In this document: positions 26,435-38,032 of the stretch, piece by piece | Layout: each line of letters begins with the position of its first letter | Numbering within the stretch: position 1 is the first letter of the stretch | DNA from: Eudromia elegans | Taxonomy: Eukaryota > Chordata > Aves > Tinamiformes > Tinamidae | Reading direction: 5' to 3' | DNA length: 64,000 bases | NCBI GenBank assembly: GCA_003342815.1 | Contig: PTEX01000485.1 | Location: 62,001-126,000, forward strand | Notes under the pieces: model-generated | What the model was told of the DNA's origin: nothing | Databases searched by the model: none | Seen by the model: the letters and a program-made list of their open reading frames with translations, nothing else | Made by a program: the position numbers and the translations under genes

Positions 26435-26503
26435 GAGGAGAGAGAGAGAGACAGAGAGAAAGAGAGAAATAAAGAAAGAAAGAGAGAGAGAGAGACAGAG
26501 AAG
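26435..26503. repeat. (GA)n-rich purine tract
   Basis: About 70 bp of GA units with interspersed AAAG and ACAG; almost pure purine. Confidence 0.93.
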
Positions 26504-28555
26504 ATCAGGCACTCAGACTGTGAGAACTGAGATTACTGTCAAATTGGAAACTAATTTCTGTAAAAGAACAGATGTTATTATAGTTTTTCTGTTATTCAAA
26601 TAAAATTAGCATGAGAGCTATGCCTTTTTTTTCCCCTTTCTTTTGAATGTGTAACTTGGTGATTAACCCACTGACAGTAAACACAGGTTAAGATATATAA
26701 AAACTAATGATCAATGGATCTCTGAGACAGAAGACCCAGGACTGGCAAGAGTCCTGTGCTTCTATGGAAGTTTTGCTAGTGTAGAGTATATGTATTTAAG
26801 AGTTAAACCAAGAGTTACATCTTAATGTGACACAGTATGAAAGTATCTATGAAAAGTAAACAGAGAAAAGAAAATGTTTTATTGTTAATATATTTTTTTT
26901 TTCTCTAAATACTTCTGCTTTGCTAAAGTGAAACAAGTAAATCACAACAGGAACCATTTTCATAACCCTGGAAATTGTAACTCTGTTATTTACTTACAAA
27001 ATGAATATGGTATGTCCTTAATCCCTGAAAACAAAATTAGTATTGACATTTTCAAGGCCTACTCAGTATTTGAGTTGCTTGTTGAGACAAAAGAAGGAAA
27101 ATTCAAGTCATTGTTGTGAAACTGGAAGTCTGTGGAGACCTGGACTGCATGCATCTCTATTTCTCAAATGTATAAGACATATATTAGATCAATTAGTGAA
27201 TATTGGTCACCACAGAAATCAAACAGATAATATCAAATGGAAACCTTTTGCAGTTGTAATTATTGTACTCTGACCCATTCTTTCTTTCACCCTATATCTC
27301 ATCTGTCTCTTTAGATGGGAATTTAATAGCTGATACCTTTAGTTTTCAAATGCTACTTTTTCACAGATAAGGTGGTGTTTCCAAATCTTCATTTTTTTTT
27401 TCCAGCATTAACTTACATTGTTCATACTTTGGATAATTGTGGAGGATCCCATGAAGTATAGAACAGAGCTAGTACTGAAAAGTAGTTTTAACATACCAGA
27501 GTTAAAAAAAAAAAAAAAGTCCAAGGAAATGCAGATAGGCAGAAACCAACAGCTCTTTTACTTGTTGAATGGCTGCTACTAGTTAGAGGGGTGTTCCCCA
27601 ATTAAAAAAAAAAAAAAGAAGTTCCAATGTATAGGCCAGAATAAGTGTCGGTAATTACATGCTGTTGTGGAAAATGGCAAGCATATGAGTATGATAAATA
27701 GAATTGTGTGCCTCATCCTATTCAGCGTTAGGGTGGCATGGCCAGCCTTAGGTACTGGGTGTTAAGCACAAAGGAGAGAAGACTGGCCAACATAAAAACA
27801 ACCATTTAGACTAGGGAAGGAAATTATGCTTTGGGTCAATGTTAAATAGGGCAGGAAGCTCAAACTCTGAAAAGAAAAGAAAGTTCCTGTTGAAGTGCAG
27901 AAGAAGTAGTGTTTATACAACAATGGCAAGATGTAGCCTGCTGATAGAGATCTGAATCTGTGTAATATTTGGTTAGTTCTCTTATGTTATTTCATTGTGA
28001 TATTGTCACTTTAGATAGTAGTAAATAAAGTTTTTAAAAGCTAATCAGGGAAGGAAAAGAGTGGGAAAGAGACATCAAGAAACAACACTAGTTATTTCTT
28101 AGAAAACACCAGTTATATCTGAGAAGAAATAGTGATTTATGGAGGCTTTATATGTCTTACTTTAATGTGTTTTTTCTGCATTTTATAGTAAATGAAGTCT
28201 TATTTATATAATCTATTAATATAATTCTTATTATATAAATTAAATCTAAATTAAGTTAATTTAATAGCACCTGCTGATATACTGCCATTCTAAAGAAAGC
28301 AGAAATCTTTTCTGAGTTCTCTGATATCCAAAAGATTAGAGGTTTAGCTAATTTAGGATGAAAGTCCTGTTTCTTCACATTTTCCTTCCAAAGAAAAGTG
28401 TATAGCTCTTGGGGAATACATGTTTTTGTTCAGAAATAGTATGGAGCCAGCAGGAGATCTTCACTGTCAGCAATTCCTGGTTTGCAGATCAAGAAGTCCT
28501 TTGGCATCTGGAATGACTCACGGAGCTCACAGCATGGTTTGCACCCCAGGATGGT

Positions 28556-28718
28556 CATAGAATCATGGGACAGTGGAGATGATTGTTCAAATCAGAGTCA
28601 GGTAGAGTAGATTGTGCAGACTGTGTCAAGTCCAACTTCTGAATAGCTCTAAGGATGAAGCCTCCTACTCTCTATGGTGAACCTGTCCCTGAATTTGCCC
28701 ACCATCACAGTGAAATTG

Positions 28719-28781
<63 letters not shown>

Positions 28782-29340
28782 ATATTTAAATGTAGTTCGA
28801 TTTGTGCCCATTGTCTCTTATCCTGTCATTTGGCACCAAGTGGCCAGGAGTTTGGCTTTATCATCTCTACTGCCTACCATCAGGTTTTTATATGTTTGGA
28901 TAAAATCCTTTTTGAGCTTCCTCTTCTCCAGGCTGAACAGTCCCAGTTTTCTCAGCCTCCCCTGCTGAGAAATACTGCAGTCCCTTCTTTGTGACCCTTT
29001 GTTACATTCATTCCAATATTTTCATGTCTCCCTTTTACTGCATAGGATAGTGCTGGACACATACTCCAGATGTGGCCTAACCAGTGATGAGTAGAGGGGA
29101 AGAATCATCTCCTAACACAGTCCAGGAGTCTATTTGCCATCTTTGCTGCAAGGCATATTGCTGGCTCATGTCCAAGTGTTGGCCACTAGCCTTTTTGTCC
29201 ATGGCCTTCCTAGCATAGCTGCTCCCGAGCTGTCCTGTTGCATGGACATGTTGCATTCCTCCTCAGGTGGGAAGGAAAGCTTTTGAACTACTCTTTGTGA
29301 AGTTTATGAAGTTCCTGTTGGTTGAAAGTCCAAGCTGCCA
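28556..29340 (-). mobile_element. CR1-type LINE 3' fragment (antisense), interrupted by an ATT microsatellite
   Basis: It starts 'catagaatcatgggacagtg', continues with 'caagtccaacttctgaatag', then after an (ATT)n array resumes with 'tgcccattgtctcttatcct', 'cttctccaggctgaacagtc', 'ccagatgtggcctaaccagt' and 'ttatgaagttcctgttgg'. These blocks are recognisable, in order, as reverse-complement CR1. The array sits where CR1 antisense copies have a T-rich stretch, so it likely expanded within the element. No intact reverse transcriptase frame remains. Confidence 0.88.
28719..28780. repeat. (ATT)n trinucleotide microsatellite
   Basis: About 20 perfect TTA/ATT units lie inside the antisense CR1 copy. 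The poly-isoleucine reading frame across it is a by-product. Confidence 0.97.
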
Positions 29341-30011
29341 TTTCAGCCCTGCACAGTTTGGAGATATCTATCCCTGGAAACTCCATTTATACAGCATTTC
29401 TCTCAACTTTAGTAGTCATAGTGATGTTCTACCTGATTTTATATCTGAAGATCATGTTTTACTGAGCACAATACTTGGTAATTTAAAGTGATTATTTGAT
29501 TAAGTACACTTGATAGGACCTAAAAAATGGAAATAGCATATAATGACACAGAGCTCCAGTACACAATTACTGAGACCTTCTCCTCTACTCGTACTTATCA
29601 CCTCTGATTAGCCATAGTAGAAATATCTGACACAATACAGAAAAAATAGGTAGAATATAATTAAAATTTATGTTTCTGGTATGAAATTATATATATGTGA
29701 CATGATCTCATTGAGATTATCTAAAAAAATACCTCTTTGGCTTTCCCTCAAAGCAATTTTAGATCACTTCAAAGATTTTTGTTTATATTATAGATTAAAT
29801 ATCTCTTACAGAACTCCAGCAACCATTTATTCCTCACAAGCTCTTTAATCTCAATGCAAATTCACTTCACAAAAAGAACAATTACTTTTTATTATATTGA
29901 TACAGTTGTCATATGTAAAATGACGATAAGAATTTTGTTCTGAAAGCATGTCCTCCCTGTTTTGTAAGGCATGAAGGAGATAGCAGATATTTGGAAGTCA
30001 TGAAAGTAATA

Positions 30012-30046
30012 AAGGACCAACAACTTATAAGGGACCAACAACTTTT
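30012..30046. repeat. 17-18-bp tandem duplication next to poly-T
   Basis: 'aaggaccaacaacttat' is followed by 'aagggaccaacaactttt', then a poly-T run. Confidence 0.85.
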
Positions 30047-31744
30047 TTTTTTTTTAACTTGGGAGAATGAATATCTTTCTCTCAAAATTCTTTGCTATCT
30101 ATGCCTGGCATGATGGAAAACAACATGAGTTTGTCTCACCCCTGTTATTAGTAGTCAGATGAGATCTGAATACCAAAGAATGATTCATTTGGCTTTTGGA
30201 ATAACTGCTTGCTAAAAAAATGTTAAGAGACCAAGCATCTTTGAAGACAAATGAAGTCAACATGAAAATTATGGAACTTAAATGTCATTCTCCTTTGAAA
30301 TGAAACACTAACTCATGTGAACATTCAATTATACTATTGATGTGGTTCTAAGTTCTTGTTTTGCAGTAACAGGGATTGAGGTTTGCAGAGTAGAAAGTAG
30401 TACCTGACAAATTGCTAGCAGTAGGAAATTATATCCAAGCCCACATGCTTCAAAAATATTAATATTCAAAAGGGTACTTTGTCAACCAATGCACAACAAT
30501 TCTTATTTAAGATTTTCTGCTTGAGTTATTAAAATGTGCTCAGAGAATTACTATTAAAATATTTTCATGTTCAAAATCTTTAGTGGCTTTGAAAATTTTA
30601 AAGTCTATTGTTCAGAATATATATATATTTATGAGTTTAAAATCTTTTTGTGCTGAGTTGCAGTACATTGCTTTTTATATTTTGCCATTAAGTTTTCAAT
30701 TATAGGTTTTCCTCCATTCTAGGAAGAAATATCAAACACTAATTCAACAAAGCCATCTAAGACAAATGTTTAAGTTATAAATTCAGTTCTTAAATGCATT
30801 TATCTTATTTTCCTCCCATTCTTGTTGCCTATTGAATGTTTCCCTTTACTTAGAGGAAAGTATGTACCAATATTTCCTGTTTGTTTACTCCAAAAATGCT
30901 AATAATTGTTTCAAATAATAAAGTATAGAAAATTTTTAAAAAAGTAGAATAAAACACGTACAAATTATAAATCTCTACAATGTTGATACTTGCATTCAAG
31001 CATATAAGAACATTATGAATGAATAAAAGAGCGTTATGAAACAGTGGCAATAACTGAGCATATACATTTAATGTTTTTGCAAAAATGTGATTATTCATTT
31101 ATACATGTGTGTAAATTATGTATTATATGTAATATAATTATGTTATTATGTAAACTTGTATGCATATATTCCATCTTATGTCTATATGCAGTAATTTTGT
31201 TTTTTCTTTTTTTTTTTTTTGACAAAATGTAGGTAGACATGGCATCACATGAGTTTATTCAAAATGTGTTCATATGTACAACCTTTGATTGCTGAATATC
31301 TTCCCAGACACTGCATTTATTGAAAAGGTCTGATACAAAACAAGTTGTTAAAAATGGACTGATCAAATCTAGGCTTTTCCTCATAAGGGCAATGGATAGG
31401 GAATATCTGATTGTGTGAAAGGGAAAGAGGCAGGTGGTGATCAATCCTACCATGTAAATACACACCTGAAAAGAAACTGGAAATACTTTGATTAGCCTAT
31501 AATACGCCATAGATCCCTGAGGATCTTTTTCGCCCTCTTTAGAAGCAATGTCTGCTTTCCTGTGCCTGGATAAGGATTGCAGTTAGAGGAACACGGTATA
31601 TAATCAGACCCCAACCATATGGTTTTGTATCCAGTCTGTGCAGAAACATTACCAGACGAGATAACGTTTTAGTGTGCTATTAAGGAATCATTTGTTTGGA
31701 GTTCTTGTAAGAGTCTCTTTTATGTTCAGAGGTTTTTGGTGGGG

Positions 31745-31754
31745 TTTTTTTTTT

Positions 31755-31795
<41 letters not shown>
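31745..31795. repeat. Long poly-T tract
   Basis: 51 positions with a single G at 31755, so 40 T are uninterrupted. If it were the reverse of a poly-A tail, the insert would lie downstream on the minus strand, but no known element is recognisable there. Confidence 0.95.
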
Positions 31796-31796
<1 letters not shown>

Positions 31797-31959
31797 AGAG
31801 GGGCAAGCCTTCTCATTTGTGTTTACTATCATAATTTTAGGAGTTTGTGGGACATCACTAAACAGTATGGATTAGTGGACTGTAAACCCTCTGAGATTTA
31901 CAAATTCACATTATAAAAGAAATACAAAATCCATAGCTATCAGTGTGTGAGCAGCCGGA

Positions 31960-32400
31960 AGACATAGTCTGAGCTCAGACACCATCAATCCACTGCCAAG
32001 ATCCATGGAATAGGGTCAGGTGCACGATGCAGTGAAGTTGTTTGGTAAAATCACAGCTCTGGAAAGGAATCCAGAACCTAAGGATATAATCAATGGGATC
32101 AGCAATGATCCAGCCTAGATCCAGGCATTGGATGGAAATGCAAAAAGGCATCATCTTTGCAAAAGCAGAACTCGGGTTGAATGGGCCAATTACAGATTAG
32201 GAGCTATAGCAAGGACAAAATTGTAAGTTACAGACATGCTGTAGCAGGCAGGAAAAATATCATATGCCTATATTTTCAGCATTAAAAGAACTGGTGGTCC
32301 AACTATATGAAACGGACAAAGTGAAGGAAAACGAATTGGAAAAAGGCCAGGAAGTCAGCCCGTGGGTTGATGACCACCATATAGCCATGGTGGCAACAAT
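31960..32400. repeat. Unclassified interspersed-repeat candidate
   Basis: This block is less AT-rich than its flanks and has recurrent 'atccag' and 'gatcc' words (for example 'gatccatgg', 'aatccagaacc', 'gatccagcc', 'agatccaggc'). Composition suggests a decayed transposable element, but I recognise no family. It could equally be unique sequence. Confidence 0.2.
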
Positions 32401-33804
32401 TCTTTAATCAGTTCAGTTTTATAAATGCGCCATTCTTTCATAATTGTAACTGGCCTGAAACATGAAACAAGGGATCACATCCAAATTATTAAAACCACAG
32501 CAGGCTCTAAGAAATTAAGTTAGTTTTTTAACATCTGGTAGACTTACAAACGCATAATTCATATATTATTTCTTCTCAGTGAGTATCTCAAAAAAATGCC
32601 AAAAATGAAGTGGTTCTTGCACAAATTCCCTGAATGAGCATTCAAGTGCCTGTAATGTACAGACTATCAAATACATACACTTTTCCTTAAATATTTGCAT
32701 AAGCTAATATTTCAAAGCTATTGTTTTTATTTCTAGTTGTGATCAGAGCCATACAAAGCAGAAACATATGTCCCGGAGTATATTTAAATATGCATTTAAT
32801 ACCTTAACTGTTTTATGTTAGGTCAATGAATACAGACTTATACATTACTTTGAAATACGAGGGTGTTTGTTTGCTCACTGACTTCAGTTTTATTAATTTC
32901 TTTACCAGTTTATATATTTATTAAGCTGTCTTCCTGACAGTCATACCAGCATTGTAGGTACGTATCTGCTTTTTTCCTGACAGCATCCTCTTTTACCCTA
33001 AAGTTTCATTAATCACTGAAGATGATTTTTCACTGTGATTTAAAAACATGTCGTCAGAAGTTTTTAAGGACATAAATATTAAGCAGTTCTGCCTATTTCA
33101 CCTAAACATGGGAAGACGCAAATTCTGTAGAATAGTTTAAATGGCAAAGAGGTTTTTTTTCTCTTGTATTGTTTTTCACTTGTTACCTAAAAGCCACCAC
33201 CATGTGAATACTAATTCTTGTAATATGCTACACACATGATGGAAGTACACCTTTGGGGAAATAGGCACGATAAACAGATGATGTGCAGCTGTCCCAGTGA
33301 GACAGAGTCTGACTTCAACCCTGAATATCAAGTTAAGTCTTAGCTTGTTTTGTTTTGATTTGAAGCAGTTTTTGATAATCATAAAAAGAGATGTAGGAGG
33401 AAAAGAAAATGATGCATTTCTGGAAATGGAAAATTGATTTTGTGATTTGTACCTCATTTGTAGAAAAACTTGTTTTCCTTTAAGACCCTTCTCTAGTATT
33501 TTTTTCATATCTGAAATAGCATGCTAATGATGATGCCTTTGATTGCAGTATGGATATGTCGAGTATGTAATATCAAAAGAGTTCGCCTTTTTCCTCTCTG
33601 TAATGTAACATCATCATAATGTAACAAATTCCTAAGGGAATTTGAACAAGGTTTTCGGAACTTGTCTCAGCTTTCAGCAGTGTTATCTCCAGTGTGCCTT
33701 TATTAGTAGTGTAGTGTAGTTACATCAATCAGTGGTTTGTTTCAAGTAAAGGTGTATTTATATCACACCTTCCATTTTGTGATCCAAGTATCAAAAATTA
33801 TTGA

Positions 33805-33890
33805 ATACTGCTATGTGCGGAGAGGTTGGACTAGATGATCTCTAAAGGTCCCTTCCAATCTTAAGGATTCTATGATTCCATGATTCTATG
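33805..33890 (+). mobile_element. CR1-type LINE 3' tail (sense)
   Basis: 'gaggttggactagatgatct' followed by 'ggtcccttccaatcttaagg' and 'attctatgattccatgattc' is a short, well-preserved CR1 terminus with two or three copies of the terminal octamer. Confidence 0.93.
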
Positions 33891-35494
33891 TCACAGTAAA
33901 ACCAGAATTTTCATCTTTTCTTCCTTCTTGATAAAAATGAAGTAGTTGTACTTCTAGTTTACTTAGTTACACTTTTTTTTTAACATGCCGGCATTCCTCT
34001 CAGGAATGAAAACTGGAAAAAGCTTGTTAAGGATGTATGGTTAAGCTGTTCTCAAAGAGGATTTAACAAGGAAAAAGTTTGATGCAGGAAGTGTTTCTAT
34101 AATCTTAGAAGTTTCTTGAGCCTACCTTTGCCCAGGAAGAGAACTTATTAGTTTACTCAGAAAAGCTGCAGTTTGCTGACATCTTCTCTACAGGGTAGAT
34201 GATTTACAGAAGCACGGTGAGTAAATCTGAAGGAAGAAAGTTCAATGTCAGCATTCCTGGAAAGGATGAATGAATAGGCACTGTCACTGAGACTCATGGA
34301 AATTTTGATATAGGAATGCCTCAGAAGTGAGTAACTTCCTATTTTCTTCCAGTTAATTCACTATGTATAAGGTAATAACAAATAAACCCTATGTAAAAAT
34401 ACGTAATCAAAACCGATAAAATGTTAAGTCTCTTAAAAAAATCATGGGAACCTTTTAACCATGCAGATGGTAGTTTTAAGTCATCTTTTTCCTTGTCCCA
34501 GATCATGAAATCAGGTAATAAAAATTGACGCAGACATGCCTTTCAGTCAGCTTTTTTGTTTGTTTGTTTTTGTTTTCATTTAGCTAAAGACCATTCCTCA
34601 AAATCCTTACTGAGTGCTGTCAAACTGAATAGTTGGACCACGTTATTGCTTTGGGCATATGCTGCCTCTTGAACCAGTACCAGAGTTCGGTCTAACCTGT
34701 TCTCATGTATCCCCCTTCCATGTGCTGTTTAGCAAAATTTGGTTTGCTTTGCTTCTCTCATTGTTGAATATTAGGAGAAAATATAAAACTTTATTGTGCT
34801 GTGGGTTAAAAATTTTTTGATAATGTGAAGGGAAGTGGATCTTATGTGGTGCTTAGATTTCCATTTACATGTGAATAACCCTGTAGCATCCAGTAGGAAA
34901 ATAGCTATCCAGATGATCTGTGGGTTACTTTATAGTGGAAGGACACTACTCACGTGCAATGTGTAAGCTTTAAAAAAATGAAAATGTTTAAAGTGATCAT
35001 CCATATAAATTCATGGGATATGTCAGAATTATGTGTATTTCATAAAATATTTGGAAACCACCTTTCAAAATAAAATGTGATATTTTTATCTAAAACAATA
35101 TTTCTTCCGTTAAAAGTTTAGCTCCACAGCATGATTAATAATGAGAATGCTCACACACATCAATATAGAAATGCAATTATAATGGAAAATATTTTAAACA
35201 GAGTTTAAAATAAATGTATTTATTAACACTTTGAATGAGGTAAAAGTTATTTTTTTTTTTTAAAAAATAGCTCTGCATGGGAGATGTTAATCATGATTAG
35301 TTTGGCTAGGCTGTAACTAAAGCATTGAGAAAAAAAGAGTACAGTGTACAGTAGGGCTCTACTGTAGACTGATTAAATATTAGAGTGTTTTCTAGCGTGA
35401 CCTGAACAGTTCTACAAACATTAATATAGTAGAGGCTTATTCAGCCCCAGTTTAGAAGTGAAGGTATCTGAAATATTTGCATAGGACTGAGAGA

Positions 35495-35600
35495 TACAGA
35501 GTTATGAAAATGCTAGTTGGAAATGACCTCTGAGCATCATCTAGACCAAGTCATTTGATCTTTGTGACACAGACCTGTGAAAGACCCGTGCCTTTTTGGA
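35495..35600 (-). mobile_element. Probable diverged CR1 tail (antisense)
   Basis: 'agttggaaatgacctctgag' followed by 'catcatctagaccaa' matches the reverse complement of the CR1 3' end (ggttggaagggacctctggagatcatctagtccaa-like). Beyond about 35600 the resemblance is lost. Confidence 0.6.
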
Positions 35601-37559
35601 CCCGTAGGTAGAGGCCGTAGGTGACACCACCCATGAAACTATTCAGACTACTGAATTGACCTAGATTTCAATTTACTGTAGTAGAAGTAGACATACTGCC
35701 CCATGTGCAGACACCCATTCCTAGGCATCTGCAGTAGAACTGAATTGCACTCTCACTATGAAATTCATCATCTTCAAAGCAGAAAAGGGGATGAAGATTA
35801 AAGAAGAGCTGCACCTATGGTAGGAGAATGGCAAAAGGAAAAAATTATGTGAATTCTGAGAAATATTGATGTCTTATGTTAAGGAGTAGTGATTTAAACA
35901 AATGATAGAAAAAAAGTTATTTGTGACTTCTTATGGTTTCACAGACAAATAGAAAGATAACCTAATGAAAGAGGAGAGGCTTGCAGCAGCCGAAAACTGA
36001 TCAAGATAACTTATTGAAGTCTTTATTTATTATATTGCTTTTTTTTTTTTTTTTCTTTTGAGACATCCATCCTGTCTCTTAAAATAAAACATTTGGGTTG
36101 AATATTAAGTGATATCTGTGTTCATTTCTTCAGAGTTGCTTGCAAAATAAATATGCTAAATCATTTTTATCTCAAAGGCTGTCAAATTAAAATCTACATT
36201 AAAAACATCACTGCACAAATAAAAGTGCTTGAGATAAACAGCAATTATTGCTTTAGATATTTCCCAGTTAAGATTCTGTCATAGTGGATATCTTTGCAAA
36301 AAAATCCTTTGTAGTTAAGTTATTTGCCTTTTTGGTTGTCAAATACAAGTGGGTTTTATGATAACCTTTCTACAATTAATTTTCTGTGATCACATTGGCA
36401 TCTGGAATTGTTTTCCTACTTTTGCAGCTGTCTGTCCTAAAATGTGTGCTAGATTTTTCTGTTGATTGTATAGTTCCTTACCAAGGCACTCAAGAATTAC
36501 AGTATTTCATGCATAAGAATTTTTTTTACTGCAAAAAGAGAGTGATTTCCCACAGTTTGTCTAGTGCTCCAGAGAAAGCTTCTGCACCCATCCTTCCAGA
36601 CCCTGGGGCTGATGCTCTTCTGTGACTGCCTTGATGTGTCCTGAGGGAAGCGCAGGGCTTCTCACTGTGCTTTGGGATCCCCTCCTCTCCCGTTGTGCCT
36701 CTGTGCTCTGTTGTGTTTGTGGAGATGACCCTTTAGCCATGGAACCTAAAATGAGTCATGGAACTTTTCTTGAGTTTTCCTAAATTTCTACGACTGCCTT
36801 AATTTTTCACCTTGCAAGATCAGTGTCCTAAATCAGTAGGCTAGAAATTTCCTAGATTACAGACACTGTCCAATCTTATGCTGGAACTGTTCAAAAAAAG
36901 ACAAACAGACAAAAAACAGAAACAACCAACAAATAAGCAAAGAAAACAAATTACAGGTTTCTAAGGCCAAAAGGAGAGATAAGGAAAGTGCTTTTTAACA
37001 GGTATACCTCTACATTTTTTCTGTTTTGCTTGTTCTTCTTCTGACTCTACACAAATGGGTAGTTTAGTGGCCTTGGGGTTCCTCTGTCAACTTTCTGGTC
37101 TGGTAAGGGCAAAGCACTGCTGAAGCAGTTCTGGTCACCCTCAAAAGCACACCCCTTGTAGTCTTAGAGGATCAAATGCCATGTTAGATGTAGTTTATAA
37201 GAGCCTCAGAGAGGAATTCCCACATAACAAAAACCACTCCTCACACACCCAGACCCAAAAAAATTACTATAAGGAGCTACTGTTGTTAATCTGCAGAATA
37301 AAATAATCTCTTGAAAATAAAAATACATCCTTCCAAAAAGGGCTTCTGTTTCCAAAACAGGAAAGCAGAAAAGAGCATAAACTCAAGCAAGCCAAATGTG
37401 AAAACTTAGTAAGGCAGGCTAAAGCCAGATGTTCAGGAGCAGTTTGCAAATGAGAGAGAGATGCCTAAAACTTCTTTCAAAAAATTTAAGAGTCTTGAGA
37501 GAAACAGGCTGGGGTGACACAAAAACGACCATCTGAAGAAGCTCCCAAGGAAACTGGAG

Positions 37560-37920
37560 ACAGAGCAGAAAATCCTGAATGTTCCTCTGCCTCAGAACAG
37601 AGTGGAACAGCTGGGGCAGAAAGTATCTACTCAGACTTTCTAATGAAATTCTAGTATGAAAATATAGAATTACTTATGGAACCTGTTGCTAGATAGCATC
37701 TTTATGCTAGATAAATGGAAGGTGGCAAACATGATTTTACAAATGCCTGGTGGAGGATCAAGGACTACTTCTGTAAGAAGTGAATGAAAGTCTGTGCAAA
37801 TATTTCTGTACAAAGAATGGAAAGCAAGTGTCAAAATACAGTTGTGCCTTACAGAGAAGCACCAAGTTGCTCAATCTTTTGTAACTTGTTGAGATTTGTC
37901 TACAAACTGTTCACATTCAT
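37560..37920 (+). mobile_element. Possible ancient CR1/L3-like reverse-transcriptase relic
   Basis: The segment 'gataaatggaaggtggcaaa' and 'catgattttacaaatgcc' resembles the CR1/L3 region encoding 'W..ANV.PI.KKG' and is followed about 120 bp later by 'gtgccttacagagaagc' and 'caagttgctcaatcttttgt', in the order expected of the next RT segment. It is full of substitutions and stops. The similarity is judged by eye and needs a translated search. Confidence 0.35.
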
Positions 37921-37949
37921 CTGCATTCAGTAGTATAAATTTATTTTTT

Positions 37950-38032
37950 TCTCTCTCTCTTTATATATATTTACTGCATATTTATTTATTATTTACTGTA
38001 TATTTACTGTATATTCATTTATTTATATATCT
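37950..38032. repeat. CT/AT low-complexity with TTTA and 'tttactgtata' units
   Basis: A (CT)n run, a (TA)n run, then two or three copies of 'tatttactgtatat'. Confidence 0.8.

Noticed and set aside
28674..28994. 106-codon frame with poly-isoleucine
   Set aside because: Artefact of the (ATT)n array within a CR1 copy.
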